Below, one piece after another: positions 50,241 to 60,764 of a DNA stretch of 64,000 nt (position 1 is its first letter; each line of letters begins with the position of its first letter). The notes under the pieces are model-generated. The model ran no database searches, had not been told where the DNA came from, and worked only from the letters and a program-made list of their open reading frames with translations. A program made the translations under genes and the position numbers. The stretch is from CBDFKQ01 sp965248855 (GTDB lineage Bacteria > Bacteroidota > Bacteroidia > Cytophagales > 172606-1), in NCBI GenBank assembly GCA_965248855.1, contig CBDFKQ010000014.1, forward strand, positions 186,001 through 250,000. The letters run 5' to 3'.

Positions 50241-51275
50241 CTATTTAATACCATATTCCATTATTGTAAACGTATTTGGAATTATTGGAGCCCTTGGTTT
50301 TTGGTTTTCTGTAGTTACCGGAGGGGTTTCTCCATACTGTGCTGCAGATAAAAATATATGATTTGTTTTTGAATCCAATGTTATCGTTTTAGCACCGCGC
50401 ATGGTTTGAATGGTTTCAATTACTTTAAAATCGTTTGCCGTATTTTCTTTTATAACAGTTAAAGAACCTTCTCCATTTGAACTGATGATTAATTTTTCTT
50501 TTTTAATAAAAACAACTCCATCAACACCTTTTCCGATAGGTAATTTTGAAATAACATTGCCGGTTGCAGCATCAATAACAATCAATAATTCATTATGGCA
50601 ACCGCTAAATAACCTGTTATTTTGGATATCGATTGCTAAACCGGTTGGTTCTTCTCCCGGAGCCAATTTAAAACGATTTTTAATACCAAAATCTTTAGAG
50701 CTAAAAACTACAATTTCATTTTTATCCTCAACGTTAACATAAATTAAACCTTTTTCATCAGATACTCCAATTTCTAAAGCTCCACCTATTTCAATTGTTT
50801 TTAAAACTTTATCGCTTTTAGGATCGATTACTGTTACATTACCACCGGCATTATTAAAAACAAATAAATGACCTGAAAAAGCATCGAATAAAATAGCATC
50901 CGGTTTTTCACCGGTTGGAATTTCTCCTAATTTTTTTAAAGTTTTAGTGTCGAATACTGTAACATTATTTGTTTTTCCATTGGTTGTGTATGCCTTATTA
51001 AGGCTTGGCACTTCCATTATTCCGTGAACTCCTTTAATGTCACCTATCTCACCAATTTTCGCATGTGTATCTGCATTTAATACTTCTACTTTTGTAGAAT
51101 GAGAAACATATAACAGGCGGGATTTAGGATCTACAGAAAGAAAATCCCAACTTCCTTCACCACCTACAACTGTCTTTTTAATTAATTCAATTTTTGAAGT
51201 AGTTTGAGCAGAGATTGTAAACAATCCCATGCATGACACAAAACAAAAAATAATAATTTTTGAAACGTTTTTCAT
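50241..51275 (-). CDS. YVTN-type beta-propeller protein, exported (YncE-like)
   Basis: After a signal peptide (about 1-23, ending TISAQ) the 344-residue protein carries six to seven repeats of the type VTVFDTKTLKKLGEIPTGEKPDAILFD and VTVIDPKSDKVLKTIEIGG, the YVTN/YncE propeller pattern. Such proteins are periplasmic or surface scaffolds that bind DNA, metals or partner proteins; no enzyme residues are seen. It lies downstream of the beta-helix lipoprotein and TonB receptor on the same strand, but a terminator sits between, so co-regulation is possible rather than strict co-transcription. Confidence 0.8.
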   Translation of the reverse strand: MKNVSKIIIFCFVSCMGLFTISAQTTSKIELIKKTVVGGEGSWDFLSVDPKSRLLYVSHSTKVEVLNADTHAKIGEIGDIKGVHGIMEVPSLNKAYTTNGKTNNVTVFDTKTLKKLGEIPTGEKPDAILFDAFSGHLFVFNNAGGNVTVIDPKSDKVLKTIEIGGALEIGVSDEKGLIYVNVEDKNEIVVFSSKDFGIKNRFKLAPGEEPTGLAIDIQNNRLFSGCHNELLIVIDAATGNVISKLPIGKGVDGVVFIKKEKLIISSNGEGSLTVIKENTANDFKVIETIQTMRGAKTITLDSKTNHIFLSAAQYGETPPVTTENQKPRAPIIPNTFTIMEYGIK

Positions 51276-51312
51276 TTTTTTAGTTTTTTTATTTAAGATT
51301 TATTTTGTAAAT

Positions 51313-51347
51313 AAAAAGAGACGTTAAAAAAATAAACGTCTCTTTTT
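51313..51347 (-). terminator. Terminator of the TonB receptor - beta-helix pair
   Basis: AAAAAGAGACGTT (51313-51325) pairs with AACGTCTCTTTTT (51335-51347), with T-rich flanks, between the beta-helix lipoprotein and the YVTN gene. Confidence 0.8.
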
Positions 51348-51369
51348 ACAATAATATTATTAAAAACAA

Positions 51370-52599
51370 TTAGTGTTTGTTGCCTTGCCCATCAGAAGTA
51401 TAAGCGCCTCTATCAGCATTGTATGTTGGGTTACCGCTTCCAATTAATGGAGAACCAGGTAAAGGTGTTGGATTGGTATTATTATTAATTAAAGTACCAT
51501 CTGGTTTATATTCTGCGATGCTGGGGTCGAATTTTGTGAATTTCATCGGGTTGCCATCGGCTCTATCTGCCACTACAATATCGGATGGTTGCACTTTCCC
51601 CAGAGAAGCCTGTGGATAGAAAAATTGACGTAATGTATCTGTTGTAGGTGGAACAACTACATTGTTAAAGAAATAATTATAACCATATTTAGTATTAACC
51701 CCGTCAGCAGCTTGCTGAATATCTAGACCATAATAATTATTTACTAATACATTATTATATATAATCCCAATAGCACTTTTATCAACAGATATCCCACGAC
51801 CTGGTTCTGCCCCCCCTCTTCTAAATCCTTGACCAATAACAGTATTGTTAAAAACTTCAATTGAAGTTTTTGGGCTAAATTTTACATCGTTACTTGTCTC
51901 TAACTTTATACCTGTACCTGCGCCACGGCTGATAACATTATAAGCAATCTTACCAGATGCACCTGTTTTAACATTAATACTTTCTCCGTCTGTTGTTCCT
52001 TCTCCTTCAACAGTATTACGAAGGATGCTTACTTTGCAACCTCCGGCTAAAAGTATTCCATCGTCTGACCCGCCTGTTATCCAAGAATCTTCAAGTATTA
52101 CTGTAATCGGTTTGCTGATAACGATTGATCTTCTAGGATTACCACCGGCATCTGGGCCACCACAGTATTCAATATGGGCCCATTGTATTTTTACATATTT
52201 TGCACTATCGCATGCAAAGCCTCCCCATTGGCCTTGTTTTTTAACCGGTGCTGTAAAAGTCGAAGGATTTTCTTTAGTTCCTTCAATGATTAAAGTTCCT
52301 CTAACATTTATTATTGCGTTGTTCTTTACAGTTACAGTTACGCCTTTTTGGACATAAAATGTGTCAGTTGGCAAGATTGTAACATTTCCGGTTATGGTAT
52401 ATTTACCGATAGAATTAAGTAAAGTACCTTTTAAACCACCGCTTAATAGAGTATCCTTGATTGCAACGCCGATAATTCTTTGAATATCCGGTGTTACTGA
52501 TTCACTTTTATTACAACCCGAAAACATACTTCCCACAATTACCAGGAATGCCAATGGTGCAAACAAATTTGATTTTGTACTTTGAAATAAATTTTTCAT
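51370..52599 (-). CDS. Right-handed parallel beta-helix lipoprotein
   Basis: The lipoprotein signal ends GSMFSGC (Cys29). The 409-residue protein shows the short alternating strands and Asn/Gly turns of a parallel beta-helix: YVQKGVTVTVKNNAIINVRGTLIIEGT, VKIQWAHIEYCGG, DDGILLAGGCKVSILRNTVEGEGT, SIEVFNNTVIGQG. Such proteins bind or cleave polysaccharides, or serve as receptor partners. There is no pectate-lyase-type catalytic signature I can name. It begins 28 nt after the TonB receptor stop, so the two form an operon and probably act together at the outer membrane. Confidence 0.85.
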   Translation of the reverse strand: MKNLFQSTKSNLFAPLAFLVIVGSMFSGCNKSESVTPDIQRIIGVAIKDTLLSGGLKGTLLNSIGKYTITGNVTILPTDTFYVQKGVTVTVKNNAIINVRGTLIIEGTKENPSTFTAPVKKQGQWGGFACDSAKYVKIQWAHIEYCGGPDAGGNPRRSIVISKPITVILEDSWITGGSDDGILLAGGCKVSILRNTVEGEGTTDGESINVKTGASGKIAYNVISRGAGTGIKLETSNDVKFSPKTSIEVFNNTVIGQGFRRGGAEPGRGISVDKSAIGIIYNNVLVNNYYGLDIQQAADGVNTKYGYNYFFNNVVVPPTTDTLRQFFYPQASLGKVQPSDIVVADRADGNPMKFTKFDPSIAEYKPDGTLINNNTNPTPLPGSPLIGSGNPTYNADRGAYTSDGQGNKH

Positions 52600-52626
52600 T
52601 TTTTGTTTTGTTTAAATTTGAATTAA

Positions 52627-55425
52627 TTATAAAGTGAACCTGAGGCCTAATTGATAAGATTGTTTAAAAGTATCCTGCTGAATAATCAAGTCAGAAATAT
52701 TGCTTTTATAGGTAGTTTTTGTATTAAGGATATTGTTGAGTTTGATAAATATTATGTAATGTTTTTTGAAACTTTTCTCTGCCGAAAGAGCTAATGTACT
52801 TTGAGGGATTTGATAATAATCAATATTATAAAAAGGGGAAACCCCCCTTAACGTTTTACCTGAAAATTGATATGAAAGCTGTGCAAATATCCCATTTTTA
52901 GGGCTACGGTAGATAAAGGAAGCATTAGCTGTATGAGGCGACTGACCTTGTAAAGTCCTCTGTTCACTACGGAAAAATGTTGTGTCTTTTTTATAACTAG
53001 AAGCATTTGTATAGTTGCCAAGTTTAGTATCGCTTACTAAGGAATGTGTGTAAGTATAATTTCCCGTAACCCCAAAATTTTTGATATATTTTGCGAAAGA
53101 TAATTCAAAACCCGTATTTATAGCTGTAGGAATATTAACGGGTTTGTATGTCGGTTGCCCGTTACTGTATCCCTGGTTTCTAATAATTTCAATACTGTCT
53201 TTAACAATTTTATAGCTTGCTCCTTGAATTTGATATTCAATAGCATTAGTAAGGTTTTTATAGAAAACACCTACCCCAAGATAATCTTCATTATTTTGGA
53301 ATATTTCATACCTGAAGTCGAAGTTATCCGCTGTTGTGTGTTTAAGGTTTGGGTTTCCAACCTCATCAAAATCAGTTCCGGGAAGAATATATGGTACCAG
53401 TTCAAAATAATTGGGACGGCTTACAGACTTAAAATATGAAAACCGGATAGTATGATTTTTATTTAAATGAAATTTTAAGTGAAGGCTTGGCAATACATCC
53501 AGATATTCTATGTCTTCTCCTTTTAGGACTTCAGTGAGGTAATCGAGTTTTTTAGTTTTAAAACCTTGATGAGTGTTCTCTACTCTAGCACCGGCAAGAA
53601 CTTGTAATTGGCCAAAATCAATTTTTCCTTGAAAGTAAGCAGACGAAATTTGCTCCTCTGCATTATAATTATTGAAATCAAGTTCAGGTGTACCTTTTAC
53701 ATTAAAAACATAAAATGATTGGTTATATATGTTTGTATATATAGGCTTGGTAAATGTTATAGTATCTTGGTTAGATTTTAAGGCATAAGAATTTTGTCTA
53801 TTGTATCTCGATTTTGTGCGATAAAATGCTCCAGCCTTTAAATCAATTAATTTTCCAAATATTTCTGGTTGAAAGCTGATATTTATCAACCCTGTATAAT
53901 CCTTATCATCATTATGCTGCCAAATCCTCGAATTGTTGTCATAATAAACAGGAGAATATTTTATTATGAATTTATGAAGGACACTATCATATCTTTGTGT
54001 ACCTGTTAAATCAATATCTAAAACTGACCTGTCAGGTGCATTTTTGTAAGCTTCTGAAAAAACCAATCCCCAATCTAAAAGTAAATTATTTAATATTTGG
54101 TGTTTGCCCTCCAGTTTTAAATTTTCTACCACTTGGGTATTACTTAGGGTCCTGTAAATCCTATGAGTTGAACCGGTGCCAGGTACAGACCTTTGGTCTT
54201 GAAGATTTGTGTCAACATTTGTACGTGTTTGGTCCAGGTCGGATTTTAAGAGAACATTATAAAGACCAATTTTATTTTTTTCATTTATAGCATAGTCGAT
54301 ATGTAAAATAATACCACTATTTCTTTGGTGATTAGATATAATTCTAGGAGCAGAATATAATATTGGTGATGGCTTGTCATCCAAACTTGTAGCAACAGTG
54401 TAAAATCCATCTGAGCCATTAAACTGGTTTTGAGAATTTACTGAAATTATAAAACCAAGCTTATTCTTATAAAGTCTTTTGCCAAAAGTCAATCCCGCAG
54501 TATAGCTTATAGGAGCTTGTTTTTTGGTTGGTACAACATTACTTAAAGAAAAATCAGATGGCATGGCAGCATAACCATCAGGTTTTGTTTCTGCAATGCT
54601 TTTTTTTTGAATTCCGGATTTATCGAAAGTATCAAAACCCTTGTCAAAAAATATTTGGCTATAACCTATTGAACCAGTTGCCTTCAAAAGTGTTGTATCA
54701 GGGGCATCTTTCATTACTAAGTTCACTGTTCCACCAATGGCATCACCTTCCATATTTGGGGTTAGTGCTTTCGTAACTTCTATCCTTTTTAAAAGATCAG
54801 ACGGAATAATATCTAAGGGGATAAACCTGTTTTTTTCGTCGGGACTTGCAATCTTTATTCCATTTATTAACGTATTACTATATCGAGGCTCTAAGCCCCT
54901 AATTACAGCAAAAGCACCATCTGTTCCATTTGACCGTAAAATAGAAACACCCGACATTCTTTGCAGCACATTCGCTACATTGATGTCTGGCGAACGCTCC
55001 ATTGCTTTTGCGGAAATTACTGTAATGATATTGGAAGCTGTTTTTTCCGATAAGCGAGAGGCATCTTCTTCTTCCTGATTAAGTTTGCCTACAACTGTTA
55101 CATCAGCTAAATTTGTAGCTTTTTCTGTTGGGTCGAAATTTAAAGTGCGCACTTCGCCACTCGTAACTTTTATTTTAATGTTTATGGCCTCATAGCCAAT
55201 AAAGTTTACAACTATGATATATTCGCCGGGAGGTACATTATTTATTTTATAATTTCCATTCACATCTGTTACAGTGGCATAACTTGTATTTTTTAATGAA
55301 ACAGAAGCGCCGGGCATGGGCTCTTTCGTTTTTGGGTCAATAATCTTACCCTGTATGGTTTGAGCTGATAAATAATGAAATGAGAGAAATAATAAAAGAA
55401 TGATTAGTAAATACTTGCCTTTCAT
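52627..55425 (-). CDS. TonB-dependent receptor with carboxypeptidase-regulatory-like domain
   Basis: The 932-residue protein has a signal peptide (about 1-21), a CarboxypepD_reg-like domain (about 22-105: IQGKIIDPKTKEPMPGASVSL), a plug (about 115-235: VANVLQRMSGVSILRSNGTDGAFAVIRGLEPRYSNTLING) and a 22-stranded barrel ending in a short aromatic C-terminus (LGLRFTL). The RG and VIRGLEPRYS blocks are the TBDR plug hallmark. It is a TonB-driven outer-membrane importer; the ligand is unknown. The linked beta-helix lipoprotein may be its surface partner, an alternative to the SusC/SusD layout. Confidence 0.93.
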   Translation of the reverse strand: MKGKYLLIILLLFLSFHYLSAQTIQGKIIDPKTKEPMPGASVSLKNTSYATVTDVNGNYKINNVPPGEYIIVVNFIGYEAINIKIKVTSGEVRTLNFDPTEKATNLADVTVVGKLNQEEEDASRLSEKTASNIITVISAKAMERSPDINVANVLQRMSGVSILRSNGTDGAFAVIRGLEPRYSNTLINGIKIASPDEKNRFIPLDIIPSDLLKRIEVTKALTPNMEGDAIGGTVNLVMKDAPDTTLLKATGSIGYSQIFFDKGFDTFDKSGIQKKSIAETKPDGYAAMPSDFSLSNVVPTKKQAPISYTAGLTFGKRLYKNKLGFIISVNSQNQFNGSDGFYTVATSLDDKPSPILYSAPRIISNHQRNSGIILHIDYAINEKNKIGLYNVLLKSDLDQTRTNVDTNLQDQRSVPGTGSTHRIYRTLSNTQVVENLKLEGKHQILNNLLLDWGLVFSEAYKNAPDRSVLDIDLTGTQRYDSVLHKFIIKYSPVYYDNNSRIWQHNDDKDYTGLINISFQPEIFGKLIDLKAGAFYRTKSRYNRQNSYALKSNQDTITFTKPIYTNIYNQSFYVFNVKGTPELDFNNYNAEEQISSAYFQGKIDFGQLQVLAGARVENTHQGFKTKKLDYLTEVLKGEDIEYLDVLPSLHLKFHLNKNHTIRFSYFKSVSRPNYFELVPYILPGTDFDEVGNPNLKHTTADNFDFRYEIFQNNEDYLGVGVFYKNLTNAIEYQIQGASYKIVKDSIEIIRNQGYSNGQPTYKPVNIPTAINTGFELSFAKYIKNFGVTGNYTYTHSLVSDTKLGNYTNASSYKKDTTFFRSEQRTLQGQSPHTANASFIYRSPKNGIFAQLSYQFSGKTLRGVSPFYNIDYYQIPQSTLALSAEKSFKKHYIIFIKLNNILNTKTTYKSNISDLIIQQDTFKQSYQLGLRFTL

Positions 55426-55715
55426 ACACGAATTTTTGGCAAATATTTGATCTCAATTCTGGATTAATCCTGAATTTCTATAGAGATTAATCATTATTAA
55501 TAATCTGATAATCTTAACATTATATTGGGATATAAGATTAGCGATAAAATAATTTTAAAATAATATTGGATTGAATTTTGTAAACATTTAAGTAATGCAA
55601 ACTTTTCTTTTTATCATAAATTAACTTTGTAATTTTATTTGTAAACACACTAAAAAACAAACTGAATATTTAACTTTTTTTAAGTAAAACTTATATTTTT
55701 TCTTAGATCACATTT

Positions 55716-58178
55716 TTAAAAGTCAACATCAGGGCGTGTCATTTTTACATCTTTCTTTTTTCTGGCCGATTCTCCACGGTTTAAAGGTAATTGCAAAGTA
55801 ATTTTATAAAATCTTACTTCCCGCCTGGACATGGTTTCTTGAAAAGCACTTGGTTGATCATAATATTGATATTGCCTACGGGAATTAAAAATATCGTTTA
55901 TTGTAAATACAATACTCGCTTTATTATTCCAAAATGATTTTCGCAATGCAAAATCTGCAGCTCTTATCGCACCTCTATAACCTTGCAATTGCGGGAAACG
56001 ACTATCGTTACTTGTACTTAATTGTGCAGAGAAATTAGCAGGGAAACGATAAGTGATATTCAATTTTGCATTATAAGTCCACAAGGTTCTTTTAGTTGAA
56101 TCTGTTTGTAGCGTAATATTAAATAAATTAAAATTGGCCAATAAGCTAAAATTTTTCCCTAAAGAGAAAGTCAAAGTATTATCTAAGCCCGCTCTCACAT
56201 CTGCCCTAACGTTTGTAAAAGTAGTTTTGAAAATACTAATACTATCACTTGTATATACATAAGGTTTAATAGTATTATCTTCCAAAATATAATAAATACT
56301 TGATAACCATTGTGTTTTCCACCATGATGTATTATAATTTAATTCTGCAGTATTCACAAATTCGGGTTGAAGAGCAGGGTTACCAACAGTAATGTTTTGT
56401 CTGTCGCTTGATTGGATACCGACAAACATTTGTCTCCAACCCGGTCGGCCAATTTTACGGCTTATATTAAAACCAATTTCTGATGCTTCGTTTATTTTTT
56501 TTGAAATGGCAAAGGATGGAAAAAAAGTTTTAATTAAATTTCCTCCATCTGATGATGGATAATTATATCCAAAGGAAGGAGCGGTAGAATCAAGCCTTGA
56601 TTGACCTTTCAAACTAGATTGTTCTAAACGCAGGCCTGCTTGAATACTAAAATTGTTTTTCAATTTTCGAGTGTAAAGGAAATAAATTGCATTTACAGAT
56701 TCGGTAATGAGTGCATTTTGAGAATAAGTGGGTTGCAAAATATACCTATCGCCTGTTGAATTAAGTTTATTAAAAAAATATTGCTGGTCGCGTAAATAAG
56801 TGAAACTTCTTATGCCGGCTTCCCATTTAGTAGAATCGTTAACAGGATGTGTGTAATCTAATTGTGCAATAACCTGGTTTCCTACTGTTTGACCTGTTAT
56901 TTTATTAATTTCAGGAAATCCATTTTGTGATGAACTATCAGCTTTGTATAAAGTAGTTTTCCATTCTGCCGCATTTGATACCCAATTTCGATTATAACCG
57001 CTGGTAAAACTCAACGTTCTTCCTTTTTGTGGAAAGGAATGTTTCCAATCTAATTCAATCCCTGCATTGTTATAAAAATTTTGTGGCTTGGTGGTTCTTT
57101 GACCAAAATTGTAAATTTTATTTAAAGAATCTTTATAATAATAATGCTGGTCAGTGATACTATTGTATTGGCCTGAAATATATGAACCTGTAACTGTGAT
57201 GGAATTTTTAGGATTAAAAGCATATTCAGCAGAAATTCTGCCATTTTGAAAAATATTATTTAAGTTTATATCTGTGAATTGATGATAATGATTTGTTGGA
57301 ACTCCTGAAGAATCATAATTTGTGCGATTAACAAAATTTGTTAGTGGATTTTTTGTTGAATTAATATTATATAGGCCTGTAAAGCTCCACTTCCCTTGAT
57401 TTATATCTATATTAATAGAACCATCGTAGCGGTTATTATTTCCGATGCCTACACTTACATTGCCATTATAACCTGCCTCCCTATTTTTTTTCAAAATTAA
57501 ATTAACTATTCCGCTAGAAGCCGATGCATCATATTTTGCTGATGGATTGGATAATACTTCTACCGATTCTATTTGATTGGCCGGAATTTGTGCCAATGTT
57601 AATTGAGTTGGTTTACCGTTTATATATATTGTTGTTGTTGCATTTCTCAATTTTGCTGTACCATCTGCATCAATAGTAAGTGAGGGTACATTGCGCAATA
57701 AATTTTCCGCTGTACCGCCTACAGTTGTCAGGTTCGAAGTGACATTATAAACCCGTTTGTCAAGCGACATTGAAGTAGTGTTTTTCTGCCCGATTATATT
57801 TACTTCTTTTAAAATATTTGCCTCAGGTTGAAGTTGAATAGTACCTAAATTTAAGTCGGTATTTAAATTTATTAATTTTTCAAAATTTTTATATCCTACA
57901 AAAGAAATTCTTATTTTGATTTCACCGGAAGTAATATTTGTAAAATTAAAATTGCCATTTTCATCTGAACTTACTCCGCCGATTTGAGAATCATTTCCAT
58001 TAATATTTTTTAAAATTGATACAGACGTAAAAGGCAGTGGTTGGTTATTGGTAACATCTTCCACTTTCCCTTTAATGTTAAAAGCATTGTTAACATCTTG
58101 AGCAGATAATTTAATCAGAAAGAAAAAAAATGCAAAAAAAGTGAAGATTATATGATTTGAGCGATTATGCATTTTCAA
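55716..58178 (-). CDS. Outer-membrane beta-barrel protein with TonB-type plug (OMP_b-brl_3 type)
   Basis: The 820-residue protein has a signal peptide, an N-terminal regulatory-like domain (INIKGKVEDVTNNQPLPFTSVSIL), a plug-like segment (LRNVPSLTIDADGTAKLRNA then IYINGKPTQLTLAQIPANQIESVEVL) and a long barrel ending VDF preceded by basic residues. This is the Bacteroidota TonB-receptor-like outer membrane beta-barrel family. The C-terminal tail (NRGESARKKKDVKM then TRPDVDF) is unusually charged for a barrel end. It is separate from the TonB receptor operon, with about 290 bp in between. Confidence 0.85.
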   Translation of the reverse strand: MKMHNRSNHIIFTFFAFFFFLIKLSAQDVNNAFNIKGKVEDVTNNQPLPFTSVSILKNINGNDSQIGGVSSDENGNFNFTNITSGEIKIRISFVGYKNFEKLINLNTDLNLGTIQLQPEANILKEVNIIGQKNTTSMSLDKRVYNVTSNLTTVGGTAENLLRNVPSLTIDADGTAKLRNATTTIYINGKPTQLTLAQIPANQIESVEVLSNPSAKYDASASSGIVNLILKKNREAGYNGNVSVGIGNNNRYDGSINIDINQGKWSFTGLYNINSTKNPLTNFVNRTNYDSSGVPTNHYHQFTDINLNNIFQNGRISAEYAFNPKNSITVTGSYISGQYNSITDQHYYYKDSLNKIYNFGQRTTKPQNFYNNAGIELDWKHSFPQKGRTLSFTSGYNRNWVSNAAEWKTTLYKADSSSQNGFPEINKITGQTVGNQVIAQLDYTHPVNDSTKWEAGIRSFTYLRDQQYFFNKLNSTGDRYILQPTYSQNALITESVNAIYFLYTRKLKNNFSIQAGLRLEQSSLKGQSRLDSTAPSFGYNYPSSDGGNLIKTFFPSFAISKKINEASEIGFNISRKIGRPGWRQMFVGIQSSDRQNITVGNPALQPEFVNTAELNYNTSWWKTQWLSSIYYILEDNTIKPYVYTSDSISIFKTTFTNVRADVRAGLDNTLTFSLGKNFSLLANFNLFNITLQTDSTKRTLWTYNAKLNITYRFPANFSAQLSTSNDSRFPQLQGYRGAIRAADFALRKSFWNNKASIVFTINDIFNSRRQYQYYDQPSAFQETMSRREVRFYKITLQLPLNRGESARKKKDVKMTRPDVDF

Positions 58179-58460
58179 AATTAAATTCCATTTCTGTAAA
58201 AATTCTGAAGTTTTACTTTTATTAAAATATCCATTAAATGTATAACCTTATTTTACATTGCAAAACAATAAAAATTGTAGCAATATCTTTTCAGAATTAG
58301 ACAGATGGGTACATTTTACCAATAATATCTTGGTAAATATTCGACTGGCGGGAGTTATCTTTTTTTGTGTAAGAGATTTAGAAAGAAGTACCGAATTGTA
58401 CAAAGGATTTAAATTATATCATAAAACCTTATTTTTGGTACCTTCAACTAACACACAAAC

Positions 58461-60470
58461 TCATTGCTTTTCTTTAAAATTTTTCAATCCCAAATCAAGA
58501 AAATCAATGAAATTTTGAACAGTCAGGTCGTAAGCTTTTGGTTCTGACAGTTTTTCACCGGTTGTATTTAATAAAACATAAAATGGTTGAGCATTATTAT
58601 TATATCGGTCAATTTGAAAGCTTGAATTTTTAGCTCCGATTGTTTTTTTTGTTTTTCCATCGTTCCCTTTTATCCATTCTTTTTCAGGCAAATCAGTTTT
58701 ATCATCTACATAAAGAGCTAATAAAACATAATCGTTTTGAAGTCTTTTTAGTACTTCTTTGTCACCCCACACACGTGATTCCATTTCTCTGCAATTTACA
58801 CATCCATGGCCTGTAAAATCAATAAAAATAGGTTTGTTTACTTTTTTAGAATAAGCTAATGCTTGTTCATAATCAAAAAACCCTTGCAAATGATATGGAA
58901 ATTTAAACAGGTTGCTATACTTAACCGGTTCATCAATTAAACTTTGATTTTCAGTTTTTGAATTAACATTGTCATTAACTAAATATAAATTTCTATCTTC
59001 AATAGTAGTTTCGGGTGGTAAATATCCTGCTAATGGATGCAATGGAGCACCAAACAGCCCGGGTATCAGATATACTGCGAATGCAAAAGTTAAAATTGCC
59101 AACATCATTTTAGGAACAGAAATCTTTTCTTCTTTGGTATCGTGAGGGAGAATCAGTTTTCCTAAAAAGTAAAAGCCGATCATTGAGAAAATAACAATCC
59201 ATAAAGATAAAAACACATCTCTATCTAATATTCCCCAATGATAAACCTGATCAACTATACTTAAAAACTTTAATGATAAAGCAAGTTCTAAAAAACCTAA
59301 AACAACCTTTACCGAATTTAACCAACTTCCTGATTTTGGAAGGCCTTTCATCCAACTCGGAAATATTGCGAATAATGTATATGGCAATGCAATGGCCAAT
59401 GAAAAAGAAAACATACCTAAAATAGGTTTCAATAATTGACCTCGTGATGCCTCAACCAACAAACTCCCAACAATGGGTCCTGTACACGAAAATGAAACCA
59501 AAGCAAGTGTAAATGCCATAAAAAATATACCTAAGTAACCGCCTCTATCAGATGCAGCATCAACTTTGTTGACTAAAGAAGAGGGTAATACAATTTCAAA
59601 AAGACCTAAGAACGAAAGAGCAAAAACGACAAAAATTATAAAAAATACGACATTCGGTAACCAATGCGTACTTAAAAAGTTTGCTGCATCTCCCCCACCA
59701 AATATTGCTACCAATGTGCCGGGTATTGTATAAATTAAAATGATTGATAAACCGAAAATAATTGCTTTAAAAATACCCTGACGTCTGTTTGAACTTTGTT
59801 TTGTAAAAAAAGTAACCGTCATTGGTATCATTGGGAAAACACATGGAGTTATAAGAGCCGATAAGCCTCCTAAAAAAGCAATGAACATAAAACCCCAGAG
59901 TGATTCATTTTTTTTTTCGTCAGTTGTATTATTTTTTTGATTTAATTTTTTTTTTTCGGGTTCAACAGGTAAAGTTTCATTTTTTTTTAAATCCCCTCCA
60001 CCTAAAACCTTAATTTGGTTAAAATCAAATTCACCATCACCCGGCACACATTTACCATCTTTATTTGTGCATACCTGGTATTCAAATGTTCCTTTTATAA
60101 TAGGGTTGGCTTTTAAAATTTTAACGGTTTGGCGAAACTCTGCTTTTGTAGTAAAGTATGTTATTTCTCCGTTCCAAGTATGGTCGAATTTCTTTTTGGA
60201 ACCAATGGGTTTTATTTTTCCTTTCAATTCAAAACTTTCGTTTTTTGCAAACGTAAAAGTAGTAACAGTAGGGCCAAGGTCGGCGTCGAAATCGGTTGAA
60301 TATAAATACCAATCGGGTTCAATATCGGCGTAAAAGATCAAATCGATTTCTTCACGTGTTCTTACTTCTTTTTTAGAAACATCAAAATGCCATTTGGCAG
60401 GTTTTAAAATTTGAGCCTGAAGTAAATTGACAAATGATAGGAATAGACATAAAACCAAAAGTTTTTTCAT
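58461..60470 (-). CDS. DsbD-like protein-disulfide reductase / cytochrome c biogenesis transmembrane protein
   Basis: The 669-residue protein follows the DsbD plan: signal peptide (about 1-19), N-terminal Ig-like sensor domain (about 20-150), eight transmembrane helices (about 190-490, with conserved cysteines in ALITPCVFPMIPMTV and FSCTGPIVGSLL), and a C-terminal thioredoxin domain with CVNC in FIDFTGHGCVNCREMES. It passes electrons from cytoplasmic thioredoxin to periplasmic thiols. The PCVFP and SCTGP cysteines are the membrane pair. It starts 294 nt from the OmpA gene in a divergent arrangement. Confidence 0.92.
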   Translation of the reverse strand: MKKLLVLCLFLSFVNLLQAQILKPAKWHFDVSKKEVRTREEIDLIFYADIEPDWYLYSTDFDADLGPTVTTFTFAKNESFELKGKIKPIGSKKKFDHTWNGEITYFTTKAEFRQTVKILKANPIIKGTFEYQVCTNKDGKCVPGDGEFDFNQIKVLGGGDLKKNETLPVEPEKKKLNQKNNTTDEKKNESLWGFMFIAFLGGLSALITPCVFPMIPMTVTFFTKQSSNRRQGIFKAIIFGLSIILIYTIPGTLVAIFGGGDAANFLSTHWLPNVVFFIIFVVFALSFLGLFEIVLPSSLVNKVDAASDRGGYLGIFFMAFTLALVSFSCTGPIVGSLLVEASRGQLLKPILGMFSFSLAIALPYTLFAIFPSWMKGLPKSGSWLNSVKVVLGFLELALSLKFLSIVDQVYHWGILDRDVFLSLWIVIFSMIGFYFLGKLILPHDTKEEKISVPKMMLAILTFAFAVYLIPGLFGAPLHPLAGYLPPETTIEDRNLYLVNDNVNSKTENQSLIDEPVKYSNLFKFPYHLQGFFDYEQALAYSKKVNKPIFIDFTGHGCVNCREMESRVWGDKEVLKRLQNDYVLLALYVDDKTDLPEKEWIKGNDGKTKKTIGAKNSSFQIDRYNNNAQPFYVLLNTTGEKLSEPKAYDLTVQNFIDFLDLGLKNFKEKQ

Positions 60471-60764
60471 GAAAAGATATATTTAATAAAATTTATTTTA
60501 AGAATTAAGATCATCAAGATCAAAATTAATATAAACATGGTAGTAAAATTGTATTAATGCTGACATTTAACAAAAAATCACCTTTTGAAAATAATATCGG
60601 TAAGCCGATCTCAAATTTTATATTATCGTTATAATACAAAATTTGTATTATTGTAATTCATTTTGATGCAAAAAACATTTTTTTATAATTCATTTTGCGT
60701 TTATTTGTTACAGATAATGTTCTATAGCAAAAAAAATTAATTCAAACTAAACATTTTTTATTCC

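Noticed and set aside
58258..58518. Plus-strand 86-codon frame after the outer-membrane barrel gene
   Set aside because: It overlaps the end of the DsbD-like gene on the other strand, has no signal peptide or known motif, and its composition looks like intergenic sequence.
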